Positions 1 to 6,943 of a stretch of DNA of 11,014 nt are shown here, piece by piece. Source of the stretch: Bacteroidales bacterium (GTDB taxonomy: Bacteria > Bacteroidota > Bacteroidia > Bacteroidales > Muribaculaceae); NCBI GenBank assembly GCA_004557195.1, contig SFER01000060.1:1-11014 (forward strand), in the 5' to 3' direction. Both the position numbers and the translations under genes were made by a program. Within the stretch, counting starts at the first letter, position 1. Each line of letters starts with the position of its first letter. The notes under the pieces are model-generated. The model was not told where the DNA came from and made no database searches. It saw only the letters and a list, made by a program, of their open reading frames with translations.

Positions 1-11
1 ATTTTTGTTTG

Positions 12-19
12 CAAAGATA
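12..19 (-). promoter_or_regulatory. Leftward Bacteroidetes -7 promoter box at window edge
   Basis: Read on the reverse strand this is TATCTTTG, an exact match to the Bacteroidetes primary sigma factor -7 consensus TAnnTTTG, followed by the common GCA. No clear TTTG -33 box is seen 19-21 bp upstream. It would drive a gene lying to the left of position 1, which cannot be seen. The match is short, so the call is moderate. Confidence 0.4.
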
Positions 20-116
20 GTGCAGGATGTGGTGGGGCGCTTGCAGATTGCGCGCAATTTGGTGATTTAACCTTATTTTAACGTTTTATTTGGCGATCGG
101 GGGGCATTGATGGGGC

Positions 117-136
117 GGGCGCAAAATATTGCGCCC
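117..136. repeat. GC-rich palindrome (REP-like hairpin)
   Basis: The arms GGGCGCAA (117-124) and TTGCGCCC (129-136) are perfect inverted complements around the 4-nt loop AATA. This gives an 8-bp stem, six of its pairs G-C. No T-run follows on either strand, so it is not a classical rho-independent terminator. It lies about 90 bp beyond the stop of the leftward DUF386 gene and could still serve as a 3' end structure for that transcript. The form, a short GC-rich palindrome in a spacer beside a tandem repeat, resembles dispersed REP-type elements. Dispersal in the genome cannot be judged from one copy. Confidence 0.6.
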
Positions 137-146
137 CTACGAGCCA

Positions 147-176
147 TGAACGTGAACGTGAACATGAACATGAACG
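147..176. repeat. Tandem hexamer repeat, TGAACR x5
   Basis: Five consecutive hexamers, TGAACG, TGAACG, TGAACA, TGAACA and TGAACG, fill 30 bp exactly. They vary only at the last base. The tract is non-coding, between the palindrome at 117-136 and the 3' end of the DUF386 gene. Its copy number could vary between strains by slippage. Confidence 0.8.
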
Positions 177-227
177 AATACAGCCGGGGTGGGGATTTTG
201 TGGGAGCGCTCGGAGGCGGCAACGTCG

Positions 228-677
228 TTAGGGGAGGCGGAGCTTGGCGATGAGTTTGTTGATTTTGGCGGTGCCTATCAGTGGGGCGTGGGCGTCTTCG
301 GGGAAGGCTACGAGGATGTCGCCGGGATGGAGAGTGTAGTAATTGTCGGCTGGTTCGTCGGCGAAGGCAAAATCTTTCTCCTCGTTATAGGGAGTAGTGA
401 TATTTTTAACCGAGGAAGTGGGTTTGATGCCGATTGTCTCCTCGCCTTGAAGGAGGATGTGGACATCGATGTATTTGCGGTGCATTTCGAGCGACTGAGA
501 GTCTTTGCATCGGGCATCGACAATGTCGTGATTAACAAACACGTCATCTCCATCAATTACATTTCTGCCAAGTGGGAGCTTTTGAAGGTCTTGAGAATTG
601 AGGAAATCGAGGAGAAGCCCCATTTTTGGGTGGAGCGATAGCAGATTGGCACAATCTTTGAGATTGGAAAGTATCAT
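228..677 (-). CDS. YhcH/YjgK/YiaL (DUF386) family protein
   Basis: This 149-aa protein has the usual length for the family that includes E. coli TabA, EbgC and YhcH. These are cupin-like beta-barrel proteins linked to sugar metabolism, such as sialic acid mutarotation by YhcH/NanQ and the small subunit of evolved beta-galactosidase. The signature is clear: E64-x-H66 with D71 and H73 in EMHRKYIDVHILLQGEE, and a C-terminal PGD...PEDAH motif (residues 118-130, E127 and H130) followed by KLIAKLRLP. These acidic and histidine residues are the likely metal-binding site. There is no signal peptide, so it is probably cytosolic. The ATG at 675-677 begins the typical N-terminus MILSNL; the stop is TAA at 228-230. 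The gene is transcribed alone and divergently from uvrB. No sugar-utilisation gene is visible beside it, so its substrate cannot be inferred. Family assignment is confident, function is not. Confidence 0.88.
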   Translation of the reverse strand: MILSNLKDCANLLSLHPKMGLLLDFLNSQDLQKLPLGRNVIDGDDVFVNHDIVDARCKDSQSLEMHRKYIDVHILLQGEETIGIKPTSSVKNITTPYNEEKDFAFADEPADNYYTLHPGDILVAFPEDAHAPLIGTAKINKLIAKLRLP

Positions 678-705
678 ATAGTTTAAGTATTACAAATTTG
701 CAATG

Positions 706-741
706 CAAAGTTCGCAATAAATATTAATTCGTGGCATCAAA
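706..741 (-). promoter_or_regulatory. Possible promoter of the DUF386 gene
   Basis: On the reverse strand GAACTTTG (706-713) differs from the -7 consensus TAnnTTTG at one position and is followed by the usual CA. TTTG at 738-741 could be the -33 box, but the 24-bp gap is longer than the usual 19-21. This would give a leader of about 20-25 nt before the ATG at 677. The call is weak. Confidence 0.3.
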
Positions 742-751
742 ATGGAAAATA

Positions 752-783
752 TTTTAAAGAGCCAACGAAAATGATTAATTTTG
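752..783 (+). promoter_or_regulatory. Promoter of the uvrB operon
   Basis: TAATTTTG at 776-783 matches the Bacteroidetes -7 consensus TAnnTTTG exactly. A T-rich TTTT at 752-755 sits 20 bp upstream, where the -33 TTTG box is expected, and is degenerate. Transcription should begin about 5-7 nt after the box, leaving a very short leader of about 14 nt before the ATG at 803, with only the weak purine run AAGAGA ahead of it. Confidence 0.6.
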
Positions 784-802
784 CAGATTATAGCAAGAGA
801 AT

Positions 803-2884
803 ATGGTTTTTGAATTACATTCGGAATATAAGCCCACAGGCGATCAACCTGAAGCGATAGAGCAACTCACAAATGGGATATTGCGCGGCGACAGGTATCA
901 GACATTATTGGGCGTAACAGGTTCGGGGAAGACATTTACGATGGCGAACGTGATAAAAAATGTCAACCGCCCTACCCTAATATTATCGCACAATAAGACT
1001 CTTGCAGCACAGTTGTACTCGGAATTCAAGAGTTTTTTCCCAAATAATTCGGTTCATTATTTCATTTCCTACTACGATTATTACCAACCCGAGGCTTATA
1101 TACCATCGGCTGACAAATATATCGAGAAAGACTTGATGATAAATGAGGAGATAGACAGGCTTCGCCTTGCCACCACCTCGGCTTTGCTGTCGGGTCGCCG
1201 AGACATCATTGTGGTGTCGTCGGTGTCGTGCTTGTATGGAATCGGGAATCCCGATGATTTCAACGAGAACATTATCACAATAACCGTGGGGCAACCGTTG
1301 CAACGCAATGCATTTCTGCGCACACTTGTAGATGCGCTTTACTCGAGGACCGAACATGAATTGACTCGAGGCACATTCAGAGTGAAGGGAGACACTGTGG
1401 ATATAAAACTTGCATACGAAGAAATACAGTTGCGAGTGATATTCTGGGGAGACGAGATAGAGTCGATTCAAACCATAGACCCCAACACCGGACTCACCGA
1501 AGAACGATTTGAAGCATTCAAGATATTCCCGGCAAACATATTTGTAACCACCAAAGAGCGCGCAGCCGCCGCGATTGCGCAGATAGAACTCGACTTGGGC
1601 ACACGCGTCGAGCAATTTCGCAATGAAGGGCGATTGCTTGAGGCGACAAGGTTGCAAGAACGGGTAACCTACGACATAGAAATGATTAGAGAAGTGGGCT
1701 ACTGCTCCGGAATAGAGAATTATTCGCGGTATTTCGACGGTCGCGACCCGGGAGTGCGTCCATTCTGCTTGCTCGATTATTTCCCCAAGGATTTTATCAC
1801 CATAATCGACGAGAGCCATGTAACAGTGCCACAATTAAGGGCGATGAATGGCGGAGACATGTCGCGCAAAATCAACCTTGTGGAGTATGGATTTCGGCTT
1901 CCTGCCGCCATAGACAACCGCCCGCTTAAACTCGATGAATTTGAGGCACTTACAGGACAAACAATCTATGTGAGCGCCACACCGGCAGATTATGAATTGC
2001 AAAAGAGTGAGGGAGTGATTGTAGAACAGATCATCCGCCCCACCGGACTGCTTGACCCCATAATCACAGTGCGTCCATCGAGAGGTCAAATCGACGACCT
2101 CATAGAGGAGATACAACGCAGGATAGAAAACAACGAGCGCACCCTTGTGACGACACTAACAAAGAGAATGGCAGAAGAACTTGCCGACTATCTCACGAGA
2201 CTCGACATAAACTGCACCTATATCCACAGCGATGTGGAAACCATGGACAGGATTGAAATAATCGACAAACTGCGCGCCGGAGAGATAGATGTGCTCATCG
2301 GAGTGAACCTGCTGCGAGAAGGACTCGATTTGCCAGAAGTGTCGCTTGTAGCAATAATCGACGCCGACAAAGAAGGTTTCTTGCGCTCGCACAGATCGCT
2401 GACACAGACAGCAGGACGCGCGGCACGAAATCTTAATGGCGAAGTGATAATGTATGCCGACAAAATCACCGACTCCATGCAGCGAACCATCGACGAGACC
2501 AATCGTCGCAGGACAATGCAGTTGAAATATAACGAAGAGCACGGCATCACACCAAAAGCGATTATCAAGGCGAGAAATCTCATCATCGGACAGGAACAGA
2601 GCGTAGAGGCAAATCGCAACAGCATAACAGCTGCCGCCGACAAGCACAACAGAGAGATGATGAAGATGTATCAAAGCGAATTCAAGCCGGAATTGAACAT
2701 AGCCGCCGACCCGGTGATTCCATATATGTCGATAAGTGCGATAGACAAAGCCATAGACCGACTCACAGCGCAAATGACAGAAGCAGCAAAGAAAATGGAC
2801 TTTTTGCAAGCCGCACAATATCGCGATGAGATAATAAAAATGAAGGAATTGAGAGAGAAAAAAGAGCATAGCGATGGGAAATAA
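803..2884 (+). CDS. uvrB: Excinuclease ABC subunit UvrB
   Basis: UvrB is the damage-verifying helicase-like subunit of nucleotide excision repair. It receives damaged DNA from UvrA, opens the duplex and recruits UvrC for the dual incision, in the cytosol. The 693-aa protein is full length for the family (usually about 660-700). Visible landmarks in order: the N-terminal signature EYKPTGDQPEAI (8-19), Walker A GVTGSGKT (37-44), the damage-probing beta-hairpin YYDYYQPEAYIP (90-101), the Walker B DESH box (336-339), YVSATP (389-394), NLLREGLDLPE (502-512), the motif VI arginine finger region RSLTQTAGRAARN (531-543), and a C-terminal UVR coiled-coil motif (about 650-683) that contacts UvrC. No key residue is missing. 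The ATG at 803 gives the canonical start and lies just after a promoter. It is the first gene of an apparent operon; its end overlaps the next gene by 11 bp. uvrA and uvrC are not in the window. Confidence 0.98.
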   Translation: MVFELHSEYKPTGDQPEAIEQLTNGILRGDRYQTLLGVTGSGKTFTMANVIKNVNRPTLILSHNKTLAAQLYSEFKSFFPNNSVHYFISYYDYYQPEAYIPSADKYIEKDLMINEEIDRLRLATTSALLSGRRDIIVVSSVSCLYGIGNPDDFNENIITITVGQPLQRNAFLRTLVDALYSRTEHELTRGTFRVKGDTVDIKLAYEEIQLRVIFWGDEIESIQTIDPNTGLTEERFEAFKIFPANIFVTTKERAAAAIAQIELDLGTRVEQFRNEGRLLEATRLQERVTYDIEMIREVGYCSGIENYSRYFDGRDPGVRPFCLLDYFPKDFITIIDESHVTVPQLRAMNGGDMSRKINLVEYGFRLPAAIDNRPLKLDEFEALTGQTIYVSATPADYELQKSEGVIVEQIIRPTGLLDPIITVRPSRGQIDDLIEEIQRRIENNERTLVTTLTKRMAEELADYLTRLDINCTYIHSDVETMDRIEIIDKLRAGEIDVLIGVNLLREGLDLPEVSLVAIIDADKEGFLRSHRSLTQTAGRAARNLNGEVIMYADKITDSMQRTIDETNRRRTMQLKYNEEHGITPKAIIKARNLIIGQEQSVEANRNSITAAADKHNREMMKMYQSEFKPELNIAADPVIPYMSISAIDKAIDRLTAQMTEAAKKMDFLQAAQYRDEIIKMKELREKKEHSDGK

Positions 2885-4733
2885 CGGAACATATAAACAA
2901 CCGTGGCTTCCTACCACAAAAAAGGAGATAGAACACCTGGGATGGGAAGAGATAGATGTAATTCTGTTTAGCGGAGACGCATATATCGACCATCCATCGA
3001 TGGGGTGTGCCGTAATAGGTCGAGTGCTCGAGTCGAGAGGATATAAAGTGGCAATAGTTCCACAACCCAATTGGCAAGACGACTTGCGCGACTTCAAGAA
3101 ACTGGGCACTCCGCGCTTATTCTTCGGCATCTCAGCAGGAGCCATGGACTCAATGGTAAACCACTACACTGCCAATCGCCGGAGAAGAAGCGACGACGCA
3201 TATACACCCGGAGGGAGAGCCGGAGCACGTCCCGACTACCCTACAATAGTGTATTCAAAAATATTGAAAGAGCTATATCCCGACACCCCGGTGGTGATTG
3301 GAGGCATCGAGGCATCGTTGCGAAGATTGTCGCATTACGACTATTGGCAACAGAAACTCATGCCATCTATTTTGTGTCAATGCCCGGCAGATTTGCTGGT
3401 GTATGGCATGGGAGAAAAGCCGATACTCGAGATTGCCGAGCGGCTGTCGAACGGCGAGAAAATCGGTGAAATACGCGATGTAAGGCAAACCGTATTAATC
3501 GAGCCGATGGAGTCGATGCCCGAAAACAGCGAGAGCGACAAAGATATAGTGCTTAGTTCGTATGAAGAATGCCTAAAAGATAAAACCAAGCAATCGAGCA
3601 ACTTCAAAAACATAGAAATCGAATCGAACAAGTGGGAAGGACGCACAATCTGGCAACAGACAGGCAAGAAAGTGATAAAAGTGAACCCAATGTATCCGCC
3701 CATGACCTCGGAAGAACTCGATTCATTCTATGACTTGCCATATACACGACTCCCCCACCCTCGCTATCGCGGCAAAGTGATACCCGCATACGAAATGATA
3801 CGTCATTCCATCACAATGCACCGCGGATGCTTCGGCGGATGCGCATTTTGCACGATATCGGCACACCAAGGGAAATTTATATCCTCTCGCAGCAAAGAAT
3901 CGATACTAAAAGAGGCGAGGAAAGTGACCGAAATGGAAGATTTCAAAGGATATATCTCCGACCTCGGCGGACCGTCAGCCAATATGTATCGAATGCGCGG
4001 CAAAGATGTTGAGAAATGCCATAAATGTGTGAGGCCGTCGTGCCTTCACCCTCAGCCATGCCCGAATCTCAATAACGACCACGCACCATTGCTGGAAGTG
4101 TATCGAGCAGTGGATACTTTGCCCGGAGTGAAGAAATCGTTTATCGGCAGCGGCGTGAGATATGACCTTTCGATGTATAAAAGCGGAGACGGGAAAATCG
4201 ACAAGATAAATAGAGAGTATATCGAAGAATTGATTGCCCAACATGTTTCGGGAAGGCTAAAAGTGGCGCCCGAACACACATCGCCCGAAGTGTTAAAGGT
4301 GATGCGAAAGCCCGATTTCTCTTTGTTCAAGGAGTTCAACAAAGTGTTTGACGCCATAAATCGCAAGCATGGGCTAAATCAGCAACTTATCCCCTACTTT
4401 ATATCGTCACATCCAGGCTCCACAGAGGAAACGATGGCAGAACTTGCAGTGATAACCAAGCAACTACACTTCCACCTCGAGCAAGTGCAGGACTTCACCC
4501 CTACCCCGATGACGGTATCGACAGAGATATATTATTCGGGATATCATCCCTACACCCTCAAGCCGGTATATACTGCCAAGAGCAAAGAAGAAAAACTTGC
4601 GCAACGCAAATATTTCTTCTGGTATGAGAATGAATATCGAAGCGACATCATAAAATCGCTCACAAGGATGCACCGGCAAGATTTGATAGCGCAACTATAT
4701 CCAAATAACAATAGAATTCGTAAACATAAATAA
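2874..4733 (+). CDS. ygiQ: YgiQ family radical SAM protein
   Basis: This is a 619-aa member of the YgiQ (UPF0313) radical SAM family, whose reaction is unknown. The radical SAM cluster motif CFGGCAFC places the three ligands of the [4Fe-4S]-AdoMet cluster at C319, C323 and C326. An N-terminal region of about 300 residues precedes it, including GDAYIDHPSMG (34-44) and IGGIEASLRR (142-151), typical of the family. After the core comes a second conserved cysteine group, C382-x2-C385-x4-C390-x5-C396, which could hold another iron-sulfur cluster or zinc. Later family landmarks are VAPEHTSP (464-471), PYFISSHPGST (507-517) and QDFTPTPMT (539-547). There is no signal peptide. The ATG at 2874 lies inside the end of uvrB and is preceded by a purine-rich stretch, so translation is probably coupled to uvrB. 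The next gene starts 2 bp after its stop. The family call is secure; the biochemical role is unassigned. Confidence 0.93.
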   Translation: MGNNGTYKQPWLPTTKKEIEHLGWEEIDVILFSGDAYIDHPSMGCAVIGRVLESRGYKVAIVPQPNWQDDLRDFKKLGTPRLFFGISAGAMDSMVNHYTANRRRRSDDAYTPGGRAGARPDYPTIVYSKILKELYPDTPVVIGGIEASLRRLSHYDYWQQKLMPSILCQCPADLLVYGMGEKPILEIAERLSNGEKIGEIRDVRQTVLIEPMESMPENSESDKDIVLSSYEECLKDKTKQSSNFKNIEIESNKWEGRTIWQQTGKKVIKVNPMYPPMTSEELDSFYDLPYTRLPHPRYRGKVIPAYEMIRHSITMHRGCFGGCAFCTISAHQGKFISSRSKESILKEARKVTEMEDFKGYISDLGGPSANMYRMRGKDVEKCHKCVRPSCLHPQPCPNLNNDHAPLLEVYRAVDTLPGVKKSFIGSGVRYDLSMYKSGDGKIDKINREYIEELIAQHVSGRLKVAPEHTSPEVLKVMRKPDFSLFKEFNKVFDAINRKHGLNQQLIPYFISSHPGSTEETMAELAVITKQLHFHLEQVQDFTPTPMTVSTEIYYSGYHPYTLKPVYTAKSKEEKLAQRKYFFWYENEYRSDIIKSLTRMHRQDLIAQLYPNNNRIRKHK

Positions 4734-4735
4734 TT

Positions 4736-6841
4736 ATGAACATTACAAAAATCAAAACGATGGCAACAGCAACTATAATGCTCGCAGGAGCAGTAGCGTG
4801 CAACACCGCCAAAGAGACCTCGGGTGAGATAATTGAGCGCCCCGAGTTCAAAGTTGAAAATGGACAATTTGTGCCGGAACTGCTGGAAGCGTTCGGCAGA
4901 GTAAGCGACCCACAAGTGTCTCCCGATGGGAAACAGATACTCTACGGAGTGCAATTCGAGAGTCTCAAGGAAAATCGCGGCAATCGCGAATTGTGGGTGA
5001 TGAATATCGATGGAAGCAATCACACCCGCCTAACACACACTCCCGAAAGCGAGCAAAGTGCAGTGTGGATTGACGGAGGCAAAAAAATCGCATTCCTTGC
5101 CAAATCGGATAAAAACATGCAAATTTTTGTGATGGATGCCGATGGCAAGAACCGTAAACAGGTGTCGAACGTAGAAAACGGTATAGATGGCTTCTCATTC
5201 TCGCCCGATGAGAAAAATGTGCTGATTATCTCACAAGTGAAATGGGGCGAGACAGCACAAGACCAATATCCCGACTTGGACAAGACTACTGGCAGAATCA
5301 TCGACGACCTGATGTATAAGCATTGGGACGAATGGGTGGAGCAAATACCGCATCCGTTCTTGGCAACATTTGATGGAGAGAAAGTGGGTGAACCAATCGA
5401 CATCATGGAAGGTGAGCCATACGAGGCACCGATGAAGCCTTTTGGTGGCGCTGAGTCGTTTGCCTGGACACCCGACAGCAAGAAACTTGTGTATGTTTCG
5501 AGAAAGAAATCCGGTATGGAATACTCATTATCAACAAATTCCGACTTGTATGAATACAATCTTGAGACAAAAGAGACACGCAATCTCACAGAAGGAATGA
5601 TGGGATATGACACCAACCCGAAATTCTCACCCGACGGAGAGTATCTTGCATGGCTCTCGATGGAGCATGACGGCTATGAAAGCGACAAAAACCGCATCTT
5701 TATTATGAATGTGAAATCGGGCGAGAAAACCGACCTTACAGCCAACTGGGACTACCATACCGACGCAATTGCATGGAACAAAAACAGCAAAAGCATCTAT
5801 TTCATAGCTCCGTATATGGGCGACACACCTATTTTCTCGATAGACATCAACACACAAGCAATCGACACAGTTGCAAACGGACAATATGACTATGCCGCAC
5901 TCGCACCTGCCGATGATAATACACTCATCACAATGCGCCATTCGATGTGTGAGCCTAATGAGATATATGCCGTTGCTAACAAAGAGGTGAAACAACTCAC
6001 CACCATCAATAAAGAGTTGCTTGACCAACTTGCGCCTATAACAATACAACGCAGATGGTTGCCGACAACCGATGGCAAGAAGATGCTCACATGGGTGATA
6101 CTTCCACCTAATTTCGATGAGACTAAGAAATATCCGGCAATACTTTATTGCCAAGGCGGTCCACAGAGTGCAGTTAGCCAATTCTGGTCCTACCGATGGA
6201 ACCTACGCCTCATGGCATCGCAAGGATATGTAGTAATTGCTCCCAATCGCCGCGGCTTACCCGGATTTGGCACTGAATGGAATGCGCAGATTTCGGGCGA
6301 CTACGGAGGTCAGAATATGAAAGACTATTTCACCGCTGTAGATGAAGTTAAGAAAGAGCCGTGGATAGATGCCGACCACATTGGCGCAGTGGGCGCAAGT
6401 TATGGCGGCTTCTCGGTGTATTGGCTCGCCGGAAACCACAACAAACGCTTCGCTGCATTCATTGCCCATGCCGGAATTTTCAACACCGAGGCACAATATC
6501 TCGAGACAGAAGAAATGTGGTTTGCCAACTGGGATTTGGGCGGCGCATTCTGGGAAAAAGAGAACAAAATCGCGCAACGCACTTATGCCAACTCACCACA
6601 CAAATTTGTTGAAAAGTGGGATACTCCTATTTTGATAACAGTTGGCGACCTCGATTATCGCATACTTAGTTCTCAAGGTATGATGGCATTTAATGCTGCG
6701 AAATTGAGAGGCATCGACACCAAGATGCTCATATTCCCGGATGAAAACCACTGGATTTTGAAACCACAAAATGCCCTATTGTGGCAACGCGAGTTCTTCA
6801 AATGGTTTGATAAATACTTGAAGCCTGCCGAAGAGAAGTAA
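4736..6841 (+). CDS. S9 family peptidase, DPP5-like dipeptidyl-peptidase
   Basis: This 701-aa serine peptidase has prolyl-oligopeptidase architecture: a beta-propeller of about residues 45-430 with repeated SPDGK/SPDEK/SPDGE blade motifs, then an alpha/beta-hydrolase domain of about 435-700. The nucleophile is S555 in GASYGG; the other triad members are D640 in GDLDYR and H672 in ENHW. The spacings (85 and 117 residues) equal those I recall for Porphyromonas gingivalis DPP5 (S542, D627, H659), which removes dipeptides with hydrophobic or Ala P1 residues from peptide N-termini in the periplasm. The N-terminus has a basic start, a hydrophobic stretch and AVAC ending at C22. This suggests a lipoprotein, although Ala at -3 is not ideal; otherwise it is an ordinary exported periplasmic enzyme. 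The likely role is breakdown of dietary or host oligopeptides. It is the third gene of the uvrB unit, 2 bp after ygiQ, and a terminator follows. S9 family is certain, DPP5 specificity is inferred. Confidence 0.93.
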   Translation: MNITKIKTMATATIMLAGAVACNTAKETSGEIIERPEFKVENGQFVPELLEAFGRVSDPQVSPDGKQILYGVQFESLKENRGNRELWVMNIDGSNHTRLTHTPESEQSAVWIDGGKKIAFLAKSDKNMQIFVMDADGKNRKQVSNVENGIDGFSFSPDEKNVLIISQVKWGETAQDQYPDLDKTTGRIIDDLMYKHWDEWVEQIPHPFLATFDGEKVGEPIDIMEGEPYEAPMKPFGGAESFAWTPDSKKLVYVSRKKSGMEYSLSTNSDLYEYNLETKETRNLTEGMMGYDTNPKFSPDGEYLAWLSMEHDGYESDKNRIFIMNVKSGEKTDLTANWDYHTDAIAWNKNSKSIYFIAPYMGDTPIFSIDINTQAIDTVANGQYDYAALAPADDNTLITMRHSMCEPNEIYAVANKEVKQLTTINKELLDQLAPITIQRRWLPTTDGKKMLTWVILPPNFDETKKYPAILYCQGGPQSAVSQFWSYRWNLRLMASQGYVVIAPNRRGLPGFGTEWNAQISGDYGGQNMKDYFTAVDEVKKEPWIDADHIGAVGASYGGFSVYWLAGNHNKRFAAFIAHAGIFNTEAQYLETEEMWFANWDLGGAFWEKENKIAQRTYANSPHKFVEKWDTPILITVGDLDYRILSSQGMMAFNAAKLRGIDTKMLIFPDENHWILKPQNALLWQREFFKWFDKYLKPAEEK

Positions 6842-6860
6842 TTAGGAAAAGAATAGATTA

Positions 6861-6898
6861 AAAAAGTTCCGGATGACGTGTGTCATTCGGAACTTTTT
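6861..6898 (+). terminator. Rho-independent terminator of the uvrB-ygiQ-peptidase unit
   Basis: A 17-bp stem pairs 6861-6877 with 6882-6898 around the loop GTGT, with a single G-T wobble. The stem starts with five A and ends with five T, so the descending arm finishes in a T-run after a GC-containing core. This A-run/T-run symmetry means it could work in both directions. It begins 20 bp after the stop of the peptidase gene. Confidence 0.9.
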
Positions 6899-6900
6899 AG

Positions 6901-6908
6901 TATATTTG
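6901..6908 (+). promoter_or_regulatory. Promoter -7 box of the GDPD fusion gene
   Basis: TATATTTG is an exact match to TAnnTTTG and starts 3 bp after the terminator stem. The expected -33 position falls in the terminator loop (about 6877-6881) and has no good TTTG. The leader to the ATG at 6944 would be about 30 nt. The box indicates that the GDPD gene is transcribed separately from the upstream unit. Confidence 0.5.
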
Positions 6909-6943
6909 CGAATCAACTGAATCAAACCTTTAAATTTACTATT

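Noticed and set aside
189..641. 150-codon forward frame opposite the DUF386 gene
   Set aside because: It lies antisense to a protein with clear family motifs and its translation has no recognisable features.
983..1834. 283-codon reverse frame inside uvrB
   Set aside because: It is antisense to the conserved UvrB core; the Cys- and Tyr-rich translation looks like a shadow of the coding strand.
2156..3145. 329-codon reverse frame across the uvrB-ygiQ junction
   Set aside because: It is long but fully antisense to two conserved genes, with low-complexity composition and no domain or promoter of its own.
6878..6943. N-terminal extension of the GDPD gene from GTG at 6878
   Set aside because: The GTG lies in the terminator loop, upstream of the promoter box. 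Starting there would bury a good signal peptide that begins at the ATG at 6944.
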